Positions 30,603-39,964 are shown, counted from the first letter of the stretch. The stretch: 64,000 nt of DNA from WTFV01 sp965200895 (GCA_965200895.1 CBDAVM010000002.1:930001-994000), one strand, 5' to 3'. The notes: generated by a model not told the origin, from the letters alone. Program-made: numbers and translations.

Positions 30603-31106
30603 ATGATCCGCACCATCGAGTCCACGTTCCTCGACAGCGCCCGGACGAGGCTCTGTTTCCATCTGACAGGACAGATTCGCGCCTGCCTCGCCGCACTCAA
30701 GGTCGAGCAGATCTGGTGGCGTCCCAACGAGTCCTCGAACGCGATCGGCAACCTGGTCCTGCACTGCATCGGATCGACCCGCTTCTACATCGGTCACGTC
30801 GTCGGCGAGCGCGACTTCGTGCGGGACCGGCCGGCGGAGTTCGCGGAGCGGCGCGAGCTGCCGGCCGCGGAGTTGCAGGCCGGACTCGACATGGCCATCG
30901 GGGAGGCCGACGACGTGCTGGCCCGGGTCGACCCGGCAAGTCTGCTCGAGACGACCGAGCGCACGCCGAAGCCGATGACGTTGATCGAGGTGATCAACCT
31001 GCAGTTGGCGCACTACGCCCTCCACACGGGCCAGATCGCCTACGCCACCAAACTCCTCAACGCCGACGCCATCCACGAGATCTGGCGCACGACGCCGGGA
31101 CACTGA
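30603..31106 (+). CDS. DinB/DUF1572-like four-helix protein
   Basis: 167 residues from ATG 30603 (MIRTIESTFLDSARTRL). The pattern WWRPNESSNAIGNLVLHCIGSTRFYIGHVV, then LIEVINLQLAHYALHTGQIAYATKLL near the C-terminus, is that of DUF1572, in the DinB/YfiT metal-binding superfamily. The candidate metal ligands are His in LVLHCIG, and the two His of LAHYALHTGQI. DinB-fold enzymes include thiol-dependent transferases, so a bacillithiol or mycothiol role is possible but unproven. The MGMT-like gene follows 26 bases on. Confidence 0.82.
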   Translation: MIRTIESTFLDSARTRLCFHLTGQIRACLAALKVEQIWWRPNESSNAIGNLVLHCIGSTRFYIGHVVGERDFVRDRPAEFAERRELPAAELQAGLDMAIGEADDVLARVDPASLLETTERTPKPMTLIEVINLQLAHYALHTGQIAYATKLLNADAIHEIWRTTPGH

Positions 31107-31132
31107 AGCCTGGGGAGAAGCAGCCATCGGAC

Positions 31133-31477
31133 ATGGGCGCGAACAGTGACGGGCGCCGGGCGACAACAGCCTTTGCGCGCCGCGTCCTGACGGCCGTCCG
31201 TCGCATCCCGGCCGGACGCGTGTCGACCTACGGCGACGTCGCAGCCCTGGCCGGGCAACCGCTCGCCTGGCGGGCTGTCGGCAACATCATGCGCGAGTGT
31301 GTCGAACCGGGCGTCCCCTGCCACCGCGTGGTCGGGGCGGGCGGACGCCTGGGAGGCTACCGAGACCGCACCGTCAAGCGGGGGCTGCTCGCCGCCGAGG
31401 GCATCCGCGTGACCGGCGACCGGGTGCGCCGTTTCTCCGTCGTGCGCTGGCGGGGTCCGGATCTCCCTCGTCCCTGA
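31133..31477 (+). CDS. short MGMT-domain protein with active-site PCHRV
   Basis: The 114-residue protein is just the C-terminal DNA-binding/active-site domain of O6-methylguanine-DNA methyltransferase: helix-turn-helix RRIPAGRVSTYGDVAALAG, arginine finger WRAVGNIM, and VPCHRVVG, then GYRDRTVKRGLLAAEG. Full MGMT/Ogt is about 160-180 residues with an N-terminal domain that is absent. Alkyltransferase-like proteins of this length normally have Trp or Ala in place of the Cys, but this one keeps Cys, so it may still accept alkyl groups. ATG 31133 has GGGGAGAAG about 15 bases upstream. Confidence 0.87.
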   Translation: MGANSDGRRATTAFARRVLTAVRRIPAGRVSTYGDVAALAGQPLAWRAVGNIMRECVEPGVPCHRVVGAGGRLGGYRDRTVKRGLLAAEGIRVTGDRVRRFSVVRWRGPDLPRP

Positions 31478-31544
31478 CGGCAGCCGGACCTCGGCGCTGC
31501 GGCAGGTTACCACCGGTGTCCCGCACGCTGCCGCCAGGCCGCCG

Positions 31545-33125
31545 TCACGTCGCCATCACGTCGAACTGCTCGTGGTGGAGCCGAACATCGGGCTTGACAG
31601 TGACGCCGCGCCCGAGCACGCCCTCCAGATCTCTCAGCACACCCCGCTGTTCGTGCTCGAGCACACGTGCGATGTCGGGATTGACCCGGAGCTGTACCGC
31701 GTGCCCATTCAGCTCGGGACCGATCTTGCGCACTTCCGACAGCAGGTCGTAACAGATGGTCGACAGCGACTTGATGACCGCGCTGCCCGAGCAGTACGGA
31801 CACGGGTCGGTCAACTGACGTTCGAGGCTCTGCCGCACGCGCTTGCGCGTCACGATGATCAGGCCGAAGTCGGAAACCTGGATGGTTTTCGAGGGCGCCC
31901 GGTCACGCCGCAGCTCCCGCTCGAACACCTGCGCCACCTTCTGACGGTTCTTGCGGTCCTCCATGTCGATGAAGTCGGCCACGATGATGCCGCCCAGATC
32001 GCGCAGCCGGATCTGCCGCACGATCTCCTTCGCCGCCTCCAGGTTCGTCTTGACGATGGTGTTCTCCAGACCTCCGCTCCGCTTCCCGACGTAGCGTCCG
32101 GTATTGACGTCGATCGCGACGAGGGCCTCGGTCTGGTTGATCACGATGTAACCGCCGGACCTGAGCCAGACCCTGCTCCGGATCGCCTTGTCGATCTCGG
32201 CCTGAACGCCGTACTCCTCGAAGATCGGGAACGTCTTGGTATAGTGGCGGACACGCTCCACCATGCCCGGCATGATGCGCTCGACAAGCCGCACCACGCG
32301 CGCGTGTTCCTCCCGATCGTCGATGCGGATTGCCGAGAAGTCGTCGTTGAGGAAATCGCGAATCAGCTTCGCGACCAGACGCTCCTCGTGATGGATCACA
32401 GCCGGCGCCTGCAGCGACTCCATGTTGCCGCGCATCTCGGACCAGAGCTCGTGGAGGTACCGCAGGTCGCCCTCGATGTCCTCCTGCGGGCGCTTCGCCG
32501 CAGCGGTACGGATGATGATCCCGCCGGTAAAGCCGTGTTCCGCACGGAACTGACGCACGATGCCGCGCAATCGACTGCGCTCCTCGCGCGAGTCGATCTT
32601 GCGCGACACGCCGATGTTGTCCGCCGTCGGCATGAAGACCAGGAAGCGACCGGGGATGCTCGCGTGAGAAGTGACCCGCGCGCCCTTGGTGCCGAGCGGT
32701 TCCTTGACCACCTGCACCAGTATCTCCTGCCCCGCCTTCAGCAGGTCGTCGATCTGCTGCGTCGGTTGCTGCGCGGAGCGCTGGGCCGACCGGCCCCGGC
32801 CGTTGCCGCGGGACCGTGCCGCGTCGCCATCGGCTTCCCCGTCGCCCGCGGGCGGGTCGTCGCCGTCACCGGATTCGAGTCGTTCGAATTCCTCGATGGT
32901 GTCGACGACGTCGGAAACGTAGAGGAACGCGTCGCGCTCGAGTCCGATGTCGACGAACGCCGACTGCATCCCGGGCAGGACCTTGTTCACGCGCCCCTTG
33001 TAGATGTTGCCGACGACCCCCCGCTGATGCTCGCGCTCGATGTGAATCTCGGCCACCTGGTCGTCCTCGAGAATGGCCGCCAGCGTCTCGTGGCGGTTCG
33101 AGGAGACAATCAATTCCTTGTTCAT
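31545..33125 (-). CDS. rng: ribonuclease G/E family endoribonuclease
   Basis: 526 residues from ATG 33125 (MNKELIVSSNRHETLAAIL). Order: an S1 RNA-binding domain (VVGNIYKGRVNKVLPGMQSAF), broken by a low-complexity Asp/Gly/Arg/Gln insert (about residues 85-130), then the catalytic domain with VAIDVNTGRYVGK and NLEAAKEIVRQIRLRDLGGI followed by IVADFIDM (Mg2+ Asp). The zinc-link region reads CPYCSGSAVI. No long C-terminal scaffold, so it is RNase G-like in size, although the insert is larger than in Rng. It is involved in rRNA and mRNA processing; a CafA/Rng gene next to mre genes is a common arrangement. Confidence 0.93.
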   Translation of the reverse strand: MNKELIVSSNRHETLAAILEDDQVAEIHIEREHQRGVVGNIYKGRVNKVLPGMQSAFVDIGLERDAFLYVSDVVDTIEEFERLESGDGDDPPAGDGEADGDAARSRGNGRGRSAQRSAQQPTQQIDDLLKAGQEILVQVVKEPLGTKGARVTSHASIPGRFLVFMPTADNIGVSRKIDSREERSRLRGIVRQFRAEHGFTGGIIIRTAAAKRPQEDIEGDLRYLHELWSEMRGNMESLQAPAVIHHEERLVAKLIRDFLNDDFSAIRIDDREEHARVVRLVERIMPGMVERVRHYTKTFPIFEEYGVQAEIDKAIRSRVWLRSGGYIVINQTEALVAIDVNTGRYVGKRSGGLENTIVKTNLEAAKEIVRQIRLRDLGGIIVADFIDMEDRKNRQKVAQVFERELRRDRAPSKTIQVSDFGLIIVTRKRVRQSLERQLTDPCPYCSGSAVIKSLSTICYDLLSEVRKIGPELNGHAVQLRVNPDIARVLEHEQRGVLRDLEGVLGRGVTVKPDVRLHHEQFDVMAT

Positions 33126-33286
33126 TCGTCCCGCTCTCCCGGGGATCCGGGCCCGTCGCGCTGCGACTGCACCGATCCGGTGCGCGCAGCCCGGCAACGG
33201 GAATACCCGGCAGTGCGCCTGCAGGCGGCGCCATCCGCGGCGCGCCTGCGCAACACGTGGCGCCGCTGCTCTGCCGGAACGTCATG

Positions 33287-34390
33287 TCAGTTCCTGAACC
33301 GGCGCATCCTGACGTTCAGGATGAGCCCGAATCCCATCAGTGTCGCGATGATCGATGAGCCTCCATAGCTCGTCAGCGGCAGCGTCAGGCCCTTGACCGG
33401 CACCAGACCCGCCGACATCGCGATGTTGTAGACGACCTGAAACGTGAAACCTGCGACGATGCCGGTCACGAGGTACGTGCCGGTGGTGTCCCGGGCCACC
33501 CGTGCGGCATCGATTGAGCGCACGATGATGAACAGATACAGTCCCAGCGAGACCGACACGCCGACGAAGCCGAGCTCCTCGGCCAGCACCGAGAAGATGA
33601 AGTCGTTGTGCGCGACCGGCAGAAAGTTGTACTGATTCTGCGTGCCCTGCAGGTACCCGCGTCCCGTGAGCCCTCCCGCGCCGACGGTGATGCGCGCCTG
33701 CCGCTGCTGGTAGCCGGCGCCCTGCGGATCCTGCTCCGGATCGAGGTAGCTGGAGATGCGGCGCTGCTGATAGTCCTCGAGTCCATACGCCCAGACGAGG
33801 GGAGCCGCGAGCACGGCGAGCAGCGCGGCGACAACCAGGACCCGGGCCCGCAGTCCCGCAAACACCATGACGGCCAGGCACACGGGCAGCAGGGTGACCG
33901 CGGTCCCCAGGTCGGGTTGGCGTGCAATGAGCAAGAACGGCAGCGCGACGACCGCACCACCCAGCAGCCAGTCGCGCAGCGCGCGCGGGCCCGGACTGCT
34001 GCGGGCGTATACCGAAGCCAGAACGAGCGCCAGGACGAGACGTGCGAGCTCCGATGGCTGACCGCTGAGCGGACCGATGCCGACCCAGCGCCGGGCGCCC
34101 CCCTGATCGGTGCCGACGAGCAGCGTCAGGATCAACACCGCCACCAGCACCGCATAAATCAACAGCGAGCGGTCCGCCAGGGTCCGATAGTCCACCATCA
34201 GGCAGACGACCAGGGCCGCCGCCCCGACGACAAGAGCCACGAGCTGGCGATAGAACTCCGTACCGACGGTGCCGCTCGTGGGATCGTAGGTCGCACTGAA
34301 CACCATCGCCACGCCGATGGCGCTCAGGATGCCGACTGCGCCCAGCAGCGCCCAGTCGATGTAGACGCCCAGGCGATGCTCGAACATCAC
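33287..34390 (-). CDS. rodA: rod-shape peptidoglycan glycosyltransferase RodA
   Basis: 367 residues of the SEDS family, with about ten membrane segments (LLGAVGILSAIGVAMVFSA, LVALVVGAAALVVCLMV, LIYAVLVAVLILTLLVG). The GARRWVGIGPLSGQPSELARLVL segment and the C-terminal YGGSSIIATLMGFGLILNVR are diagnostic. It polymerises lipid II with the PBP2 transpeptidase encoded just upstream; the rodA start (34390) overlaps that gene's stop by four bases (ATGA). Length is close to the RodA norm, shorter than FtsW with its tails. The rng gene follows on the same strand at a 161-base gap. Confidence 0.93.
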   Translation of the reverse strand: MMFEHRLGVYIDWALLGAVGILSAIGVAMVFSATYDPTSGTVGTEFYRQLVALVVGAAALVVCLMVDYRTLADRSLLIYAVLVAVLILTLLVGTDQGGARRWVGIGPLSGQPSELARLVLALVLASVYARSSPGPRALRDWLLGGAVVALPFLLIARQPDLGTAVTLLPVCLAVMVFAGLRARVLVVAALLAVLAAPLVWAYGLEDYQQRRISSYLDPEQDPQGAGYQQRQARITVGAGGLTGRGYLQGTQNQYNFLPVAHNDFIFSVLAEELGFVGVSVSLGLYLFIIVRSIDAARVARDTTGTYLVTGIVAGFTFQVVYNIAMSAGLVPVKGLTLPLTSYGGSSIIATLMGFGLILNVRMRRFRN

Positions 34391-36294
34391 TGTCCTCCGC
34401 TCGCCGCTTCCGGTCGCGTGGCGTCTGCGACGATCGTCGCAGGTGGAGTGGCCGGTAGCGGAGATGGCGGCAGAGGCCGCCGCTCCTCCTTGGCGAAGAA
34501 CGTGTCCATGACGTGGCGGGCGATTGGCGCCGCCAGATAGCCGTGTTCGCCGTGCTCGGCGAAGACGACGCCGGCTATGCGGGCATCGTCACGCGGCGCG
34601 GCAAAGACGAACCACCCGTGATCCCGCAGATCCGGGCCCGATTCCCGTCCCGCCCTGGCAGCTGACAGCGAGACGACCTGCGCGGTGCCGGTCTTGCCGA
34701 TTACGTCTCTGCGAGGCAAACGGGCGCGCCGTGCGGTGCCCACGCCGTTCACCGCCGTCCACAGTCCGCGCCGCACCGCGGCAAGCGTCTCCGGCTTCAG
34801 ATCCACCGTCGATGCAAACGGGGACGCCCCGAAATCCACCCGATCCGCCCCGTCGCTCGACGCTCCGCGCAGCACGCGCGGCGCCGGCACGCGGCCTCCG
34901 TTGGCGACGGCGGAAATCATCACCGCCATCGACAGCGGCGTCACCGAGACCTGGCCCTGTCCGATGGCGACCGAGATGGTCTCGCCGGCGTACCAGCGTT
35001 CGCCGTGCCTGGCGCGCTTCCACTCCCGGGAGGGGATCAGACCTCGCACCTCGTGCGGCAGATCGATACCCGTCAACCCGCCGAGCCCGAGTGCAGTGGC
35101 CCACTTGTGGATCCGATCGATGCCGAGCTCCCGGCCCACCGTGTAGAAGTACGTATTGCACGACCGGGCCAGCGCCCCCACCACATTCACGCTTCCGTGC
35201 GTCGAGTGGCACGCGAAGAACCGCCCGTAGAACACGCCGCCCCCGCGGCACGGTATCTCGTCCTCCGGCGTCACCACACCCTCTTCGAGAGCCGCGATCG
35301 CCATGACGACCTTGAAGGTCGATCCGGGCGAATAGCGTCCCTGCAGGGCCCGGTTCTGGAGCGGCTTGAGCGGGTCACCCGTCAGCGCGGTCCACGCGGC
35401 GGCGTCAATCCCGGTCGCGAAGATGTTCGGGTCGTAGGCCGGCCGACTGACGAGGGCCAGCACTTCGCCCGACCGTGGATCCATGACGACGGCGGATCCG
35501 TCGAATCCTGCCGCCAGAAAGGCCTCTTCCGCCGCACGCTGCAGGTCCGAGTCGATCGTCAACTGCAACTGCCCGCCCGCGACCGGGGCAACCTCGCGGA
35601 TCGTCTCGATCTCGCGTCCCAGGCTGTTCACGATGACCTGGCGCGCACCGTTCGTCCCCATGAGCTGAGCGTTGTAGACGTACTCGATCCCGGTCTGGCC
35701 GACGATTGCCCCGCTGCGCAACCCCTCGAAATGAGTCTGCGACAGTTGCACATCGGTCACTTCGCCGACGTAACCGAGCGCATGCGCACCGTAGGTGGCG
35801 GTCGGGTAGTGACGTGTCGGAACCTGCTCGATCACCAGACCGGGCAACTCGATCTTGCGGGCCGCCACGGCGGCCACCTGTGCGAGCGACGCATCCCGGA
35901 TCACGGCGACGGGCCGGGACGAAGGGTCGTGCCGATGACGCTCCACGACGCCGGCGATCGCCGCTGCATCCGTCCCCGTCGTGCGCGCCAGCCGCGCGAT
36001 CCACCCATCGAGGTCGTCGACCCGTTCGCGCACCAGCGAGATGTTGAGCGAGTGCCGGTTCTCCACCAGCACCTCACCATTGCGATCGAGCACGGCGCCT
36101 CGCGGCGCGCGCAGCGACAGATGCCGCTGGTGGTTGTTCTCGGCCATGGCCAGGAACTGCTCGTGCTTGCCGATCTGCAGATGCAGGAAAACGATGAGGA
36201 GTGCGGCGAAGATCAGCGCGGCGGCATGCTGAAACAGCGACAACAGGACACGAGTCCTGCCAGCATCGCGCGAGCGTGGTCGCAGCCTCGTCAT
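34387..36294 (-). CDS. mrdA: penicillin-binding protein 2 (elongasome transpeptidase)
   Basis: About 635 residues from ATG 36294 (MTRLRPRSRDAGRTRVLL), which shares an ATGA overlap with the mreD stop; ATG 36315 (MADEPRAM) is a close alternative. One membrane segment (AALIFAALLIVFLHLQI) anchors it. The pedestal has the LRAPRGAVLDRNGEVL motif, and the transpeptidase motifs are SPGSTFKVV (SxxK), SCN in ARSCNTYFY, and KTGTAQ (KTG). It cross-links side-wall peptidoglycan with RodA. A long C-terminal tail after FFAKEERR is Pro-rich. Confidence 0.94.
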   Translation of the reverse strand: MTRLRPRSRDAGRTRVLLSLFQHAAALIFAALLIVFLHLQIGKHEQFLAMAENNHQRHLSLRAPRGAVLDRNGEVLVENRHSLNISLVRERVDDLDGWIARLARTTGTDAAAIAGVVERHRHDPSSRPVAVIRDASLAQVAAVAARKIELPGLVIEQVPTRHYPTATYGAHALGYVGEVTDVQLSQTHFEGLRSGAIVGQTGIEYVYNAQLMGTNGARQVIVNSLGREIETIREVAPVAGGQLQLTIDSDLQRAAEEAFLAAGFDGSAVVMDPRSGEVLALVSRPAYDPNIFATGIDAAAWTALTGDPLKPLQNRALQGRYSPGSTFKVVMAIAALEEGVVTPEDEIPCRGGGVFYGRFFACHSTHGSVNVVGALARSCNTYFYTVGRELGIDRIHKWATALGLGGLTGIDLPHEVRGLIPSREWKRARHGERWYAGETISVAIGQGQVSVTPLSMAVMISAVANGGRVPAPRVLRGASSDGADRVDFGASPFASTVDLKPETLAAVRRGLWTAVNGVGTARRARLPRRDVIGKTGTAQVVSLSAARAGRESGPDLRDHGWFVFAAPRDDARIAGVVFAEHGEHGYLAAPIARHVMDTFFAKEERRPLPPSPLPATPPATIVADATRPEAASGGQ

Positions 36295-36827
36295 GGCGCG
36301 TGGCTCGTCCGCCATTGTCGGCCCGTGAATCCCGTCCGCTCGCGCCGCGCCCGCAGGCGACCGCGCGGCAGGTTGCGGGCAATGCAGATCGCCGCGCCTC
36401 CCGCCACCGCGTTGGCAACGGCCTGCATCGTCACGTCGCGCCAGCTTCCGATCCGTGTGGCGGCGGCGATGACCATGTAGATCCCGAAGAAACACGCGGC
36501 ATGGACAAGAGTCGCAACCGCGAGAATCACGCTCCGCTGCCAGACGGCGGTGGCGAGCAGCCGTTCCCCGGCCCGTCCCACCGCCACGCCGACCACGCTC
36601 TTGCAGAATCCGCTCACGCCCAAGACGCCGCCCGAGAGCACGTCCTGGGCGAATCCGGCCGCAGTTCCCGTCCACAGCCCGACCAGCGGTCCGCGCGACA
36701 GCGCGGCCATCACGACGACGATCAGCGGCAGATCGAGATTGACGGCGGCGCCCCTGACGAACCACGCCAGCGACGTCTGCGCCGTTATCACAGCCGCCGC
36801 CGCGAATGCGATCTGTGCTGCGCTCAT
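36291..36827 (-). CDS. mreD: rod-shape determining protein MreD
   Basis: 178 residues from ATG 36827 (MSAAQIAFAAAAVITAQTSLA), with an ATGA overlap to the mreC stop. Four to five membrane segments (AAVITAQTSLAWFV, LIVVVMAALSRGPLVGLWTGTAAG, VILAVATLVHAACFFGIYMVI). The segment GFAQDVLSGGVLGVSGFCKSVVGVAVG matches the family. MreD is a small inner-membrane scaffold in the Rod complex. The upstream frame continues over mreC but is non-coding. Confidence 0.9.
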   Translation of the reverse strand: MSAAQIAFAAAAVITAQTSLAWFVRGAAVNLDLPLIVVVMAALSRGPLVGLWTGTAAGFAQDVLSGGVLGVSGFCKSVVGVAVGRAGERLLATAVWQRSVILAVATLVHAACFFGIYMVIAAATRIGSWRDVTMQAVANAVAGGAAICIARNLPRGRLRARRERTGFTGRQWRTSHAP

Positions 36828-37663
36828 CGGATTTCGGCCGCGGCTGCCAGCCGCTCGTCGTTCGTGACGAGCAGGACGTGCTCCAACCGGTCGAACTCTA
36901 TGGTGGGCTCCACACGGATCGACTTGTACAGGTCGCTGCCCCGCTCGACTGCCGTGACCGTTCCGAGCGCGAGTCCATGAGGATAGATCCCATCGGTACC
37001 GGAGGTCACGACAGCATCGCCGACCCGGACGTCCTCGAGGTTGGACACGTAGTCCATGCGCAGGGCAAGACCGTCGCCCGCCCCGACGACCACGCCCGGA
37101 ACGCGGGTACGCTCCATGAGTCCCGCCGCCGCGGCGTTCCGATCGACGATCAGTTGCACCTGCGCCGCTCGCATGCCGGGGACGCGCACCACACGGCCGA
37201 CCACGCCGCCCGGAGCAATCACCGCCACGTCCGGTCGTACGCCGTGACGGATCCCGCGGTCGACCGTGACCGTACGAAACCACGGCGTCGCGTCGACCCC
37301 TATGACGCGGGCGCTCAGCGTGATCAGATCGCTCTCGCGGTCGAGCTCGAGCAGCCGTTCGAGGCTGTGGGTCTGCTGCACCAGCGCGTCCTGCGCCTGC
37401 ACTCTCAGTTCCAGGCGCGCCACCGTTTCCTGCAGCTCGAGGTTCTCCTGATGCACGCCCTGCAGCGAGACGTACCGGTCCCAGAGAGCCTGCCCGGCGG
37501 CGACGGTCGAGATCACTGCACGCTGCATCTCGGCCAGCAGACCGAAGGTCATGACGTGCAGCACATTCGTGCCGGAGCTGGTGTCGACCTGGGCCGAGAT
37601 CAGGGCCAAGTGGGCGACGAGAACGGCCAGAACGACATAACCAGCGCGCCGGCGTTTCTTCAT
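36824..37663 (-). CDS. mreC: rod-shape determining protein MreC
   Basis: 279 residues. An N-terminal anchor (GYVVLAVLVAHLALISA) is followed by a coiled coil (NLELQETVARLELRVQAQDALV) and the periplasmic beta-barrel pair: ARVIGVDATPWFRTVTVDRG, VRPDVAVIAPGGVVGRVVRV, and VDRNAAAAGLMER, then GDAVVTSGTDGIYPHGLALG. These are diagnostic for MreC, which links MreB to PBP2 and activates it. Lies 37 bases after mreB and overlaps mreD by four bases. Confidence 0.94.
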   Translation of the reverse strand: MKKRRRAGYVVLAVLVAHLALISAQVDTSSGTNVLHVMTFGLLAEMQRAVISTVAAGQALWDRYVSLQGVHQENLELQETVARLELRVQAQDALVQQTHSLERLLELDRESDLITLSARVIGVDATPWFRTVTVDRGIRHGVRPDVAVIAPGGVVGRVVRVPGMRAAQVQLIVDRNAAAAGLMERTRVPGVVVGAGDGLALRMDYVSNLEDVRVGDAVVTSGTDGIYPHGLALGTVTAVERGSDLYKSIRVEPTIEFDRLEHVLLVTNDERLAAAAEIR

Positions 37664-37699
37664 CGAGCACCTGCCATGACGGGGCCCACGGTCAGATCA

Positions 37700-38725
37700 T
37701 CAGTCAATCGCAATCCTGCGCAACAGTTCGAAATCGGCGAGCATCTGGCCGGTCCCCAGCACCACCGAGTGCAACGGGTCCTCGGCCAGGGTCACCGGCA
37801 CGCCGGTCTCCTCCCGCAGCCGCTTGTCCAGGTTCTTCATCAGGGAGCCGCCGCCGGTGATGACAATCCCCCGGTCGTAGATGTCCGCCGAGAGTTCGGG
37901 CGGCGTCTGCTCGAGGCCCACACGGACGGCATCGACGATGACGGCCACGGTGTCCGCAAGCGCCTCGCGGATCTCCACGTCGGTGACCGTCGCGGTCTTC
38001 GGGACGCCCTCGATGAGGTGGCGCCCGCGAATGTCCAGCTTCAGCGATTTGTCCAGCTCGAACGCAGACCCGAGCTTCGTCTTGATCTCCTCGGCGGTCC
38101 GTTCTCCAATCAGCAGGTTGTGAGCCTTCTTGATGTACTGGGCAATCGCCTCGTCCATCTCGTTTCCGGCGACGCGGACGGCACGGCTGTAGACGATGCC
38201 GGCAAGTGAAATCACCGCGATGTCCGTCGTGCCGCCGCCGATGTCGACGACCATGTTACCGCACGGCTCCGTGATCGGCATCCCGGCCCCGATCGCCGCG
38301 GCCATGGCCTCCTCGACCAGGTGGACCTCGCTCGCCTTGGCCCGGTAGGCACTGTCCTTGACCGCGCGCTTCTCCACCTGCGTGACCTCGGACGGAATGC
38401 CGATGACGATCCTCGGACGCACCCACACCGTCCGATTGTGGGCCTTCTTGATGAAGTAGGTGAGCATCTTCTCGGTGGCGTCGAAGTCCGCGATGACCCC
38501 GTCCTTCATCGGCTTGATGGCCGTGATGTTGCCGGGGGTCCGCCCCACCATGTCCCGGGCCTCGATGCCGACGGCCTCGATCTGTCCCGTCACGTGGTTC
38601 ACGGCGACGATGGACGGCTCGTTGATGACGATGCCCTGCCCGCGCGCATAGACGCACGTGTTGGCCGTCCCGAGATCAATGGCCAGATCACTCGACAGAA
38701 AGGACAGCATCGAACGTAGAGTCAC
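37700..38725 (-). CDS. mreB: actin-like rod-shape protein MreB
   Basis: 341 residues. LSSDLAIDLGTANTCVYARG is the phosphate-1 motif, VDIGGGTTDIAVISL the phosphate-2 motif and ITGGGSLMKNLDKRL the adenosine motif, all classic for MreB. GTG 38725 is the start given because it overlaps the cyclase stop by four bases (GTGA); ATG 38710 (MLSFLSSDLAIDLG) is the more usual N-terminus and equally possible. MreB forms membrane-bound filaments that position side-wall synthesis. First of the mre genes and directly coupled to a GGDEF protein. Confidence 0.95.
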   Translation of the reverse strand: MTLRSMLSFLSSDLAIDLGTANTCVYARGQGIVINEPSIVAVNHVTGQIEAVGIEARDMVGRTPGNITAIKPMKDGVIADFDATEKMLTYFIKKAHNRTVWVRPRIVIGIPSEVTQVEKRAVKDSAYRAKASEVHLVEEAMAAAIGAGMPITEPCGNMVVDIGGGTTDIAVISLAGIVYSRAVRVAGNEMDEAIAQYIKKAHNLLIGERTAEEIKTKLGSAFELDKSLKLDIRGRHLIEGVPKTATVTDVEIREALADTVAVIVDAVRVGLEQTPPELSADIYDRGIVITGGGSLMKNLDKRLREETGVPVTLAEDPLHSVVLGTGQMLADFELLRRIAID

Positions 38726-39888
38726 GTGGTTCGTTTCCCGGCCGGGGACCCGGTCCGTCGCATGCGATTGCCCCCGCCTGCTTTGGCCTGGTACAGGGCG
38801 TCGTCCGCCCGCTCGAGCAGCGCGCTGGCTGTCACTTCCGTCCCGGACGCCGTCGCCGCCCCGACCGAGGCGGTCAGCCGAACGTCGAGTCCCTCGCGCT
38901 GCAGAAACACGTGGCGCGCGATCCGCGCCCGCAGCCGCTCACCGGCGACGAAAGCCCCGCCCTTTCCGGTGCCCGGCAATACCACCGAGAATTCGTCACC
39001 CCCGAGACGCGCCACGAAATCGGTCTCCCGAACGCCCTCGCGGAGCAACGCAGCCACCTCGATCAGCACCCGGCTGCCGCACGGATGGCCGTGACGGTCG
39101 TTGACCCGCTTGAATCCGTCCAGGTCGAGCACCGCCAGCGACAACGGCTGCCCGGTGCGCGACGCACGCGCCGCTTCCGTGCGAAGCATGTCCGTCAGCG
39201 TGCGCACGTTGAACAGACCCGTGAGGTCGTCGGTGCCCGCCGCCCGCTCGGCGCACTGAATCCGCCGGGCGTTGTCGAGGGCCAGCGCAGCCGGTTCGAG
39301 AGCGAGGTGCAGCACCCGTCGCAACGCTCCGGGAAACCGTGGCGCGCAGGCCGCCGGCCGGCTGTCGAGCACGACCAGCACCGCCGCTGTACGCGTCCGG
39401 CATGCCAGCGGCAACGCCACAGCCGAAACCGCAGGCCCGGGCGGCACGCGCCCGTCCGTGCCGAGGTCGGCCGAGCTCCAGAACTGCGACCGCCGCAGAA
39501 CCCATGCCCCGATCGCCAGGGCTGACGCCTCTTCCCGGGGACCGAGCCCACTCCCGGCCAGAACCTCCGCCTCCCCGCACGACGACGGCCCGATTACGGC
39601 CCGGCGCGTGCCCGGCAGCCACGAAGCGGCATGGGAAATCAGAACGTCCGCGATGCGACCCGGATCGGACGGGGCGTTGACCTCTCGAATGAAGTCGACG
39701 ATGGCGGCCACGCGAGCCAGGCGACTGCGCAGACGCGGTGCGAGTCCCTCGACACGAGTCGCGAGATCGACCGGACTTCGCGGGGTTCGTCGAGGGGCCG
39801 ACGGCAACGAGCGGGAACACCTGCCGGTACTCTGCCGAACGCTGGCGGCAACCCGAACCGCCCCGTCGAACTGCCGGTGTACATGCAA
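38722..39888 (-). CDS. GAF-like plus GGDEF diguanylate cyclase
   Basis: A GGDEF domain occupies the C-terminal half: the active site RLGGDEFSVVLP is intact and a RETD five residues before GGDEF is a full inhibitory I-site (RxxD), so feedback by c-di-GMP is expected. The N-terminal half (about residues 60-210: DFIREVNAPSDPGRIADVLI to LDNARRIQCAERAAG) looks like a GAF domain. The in-frame start at 39888 is TTG, but the first about 45 residues are Arg/Ser-rich and may be untranslated, so the start is uncertain; a later GTG could be used. The stop overlaps the GTG of mreB by four bases, so the cyclase is first in the rod-shape operon. Confidence 0.85.
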   Translation of the reverse strand: MHVHRQFDGAVRVAASVRQSTGRCSRSLPSAPRRTPRSPVDLATRVEGLAPRLRSRLARVAAIVDFIREVNAPSDPGRIADVLISHAASWLPGTRRAVIGPSSCGEAEVLAGSGLGPREEASALAIGAWVLRRSQFWSSADLGTDGRVPPGPAVSAVALPLACRTRTAAVLVVLDSRPAACAPRFPGALRRVLHLALEPAALALDNARRIQCAERAAGTDDLTGLFNVRTLTDMLRTEAARASRTGQPLSLAVLDLDGFKRVNDRHGHPCGSRVLIEVAALLREGVRETDFVARLGGDEFSVVLPGTGKGGAFVAGERLRARIARHVFLQREGLDVRLTASVGAATASGTEVTASALLERADDALYQAKAGGGNRMRRTGSPAGKRTT

Positions 39889-39964
39889 CTTGGTTCTCTA
39901 GCCTAGCACACCGACACGGTGCGACGGAAGTCCCCGGAGCTGAATCTGATAGTAGAATGACGGC

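Noticed and set aside
36295..36765. Upstream extension of mrdA to 792 residues
   Set aside because: Antisense-free but overlaps mreD in another frame; PBP2 homology starts near MTRLRPRS.
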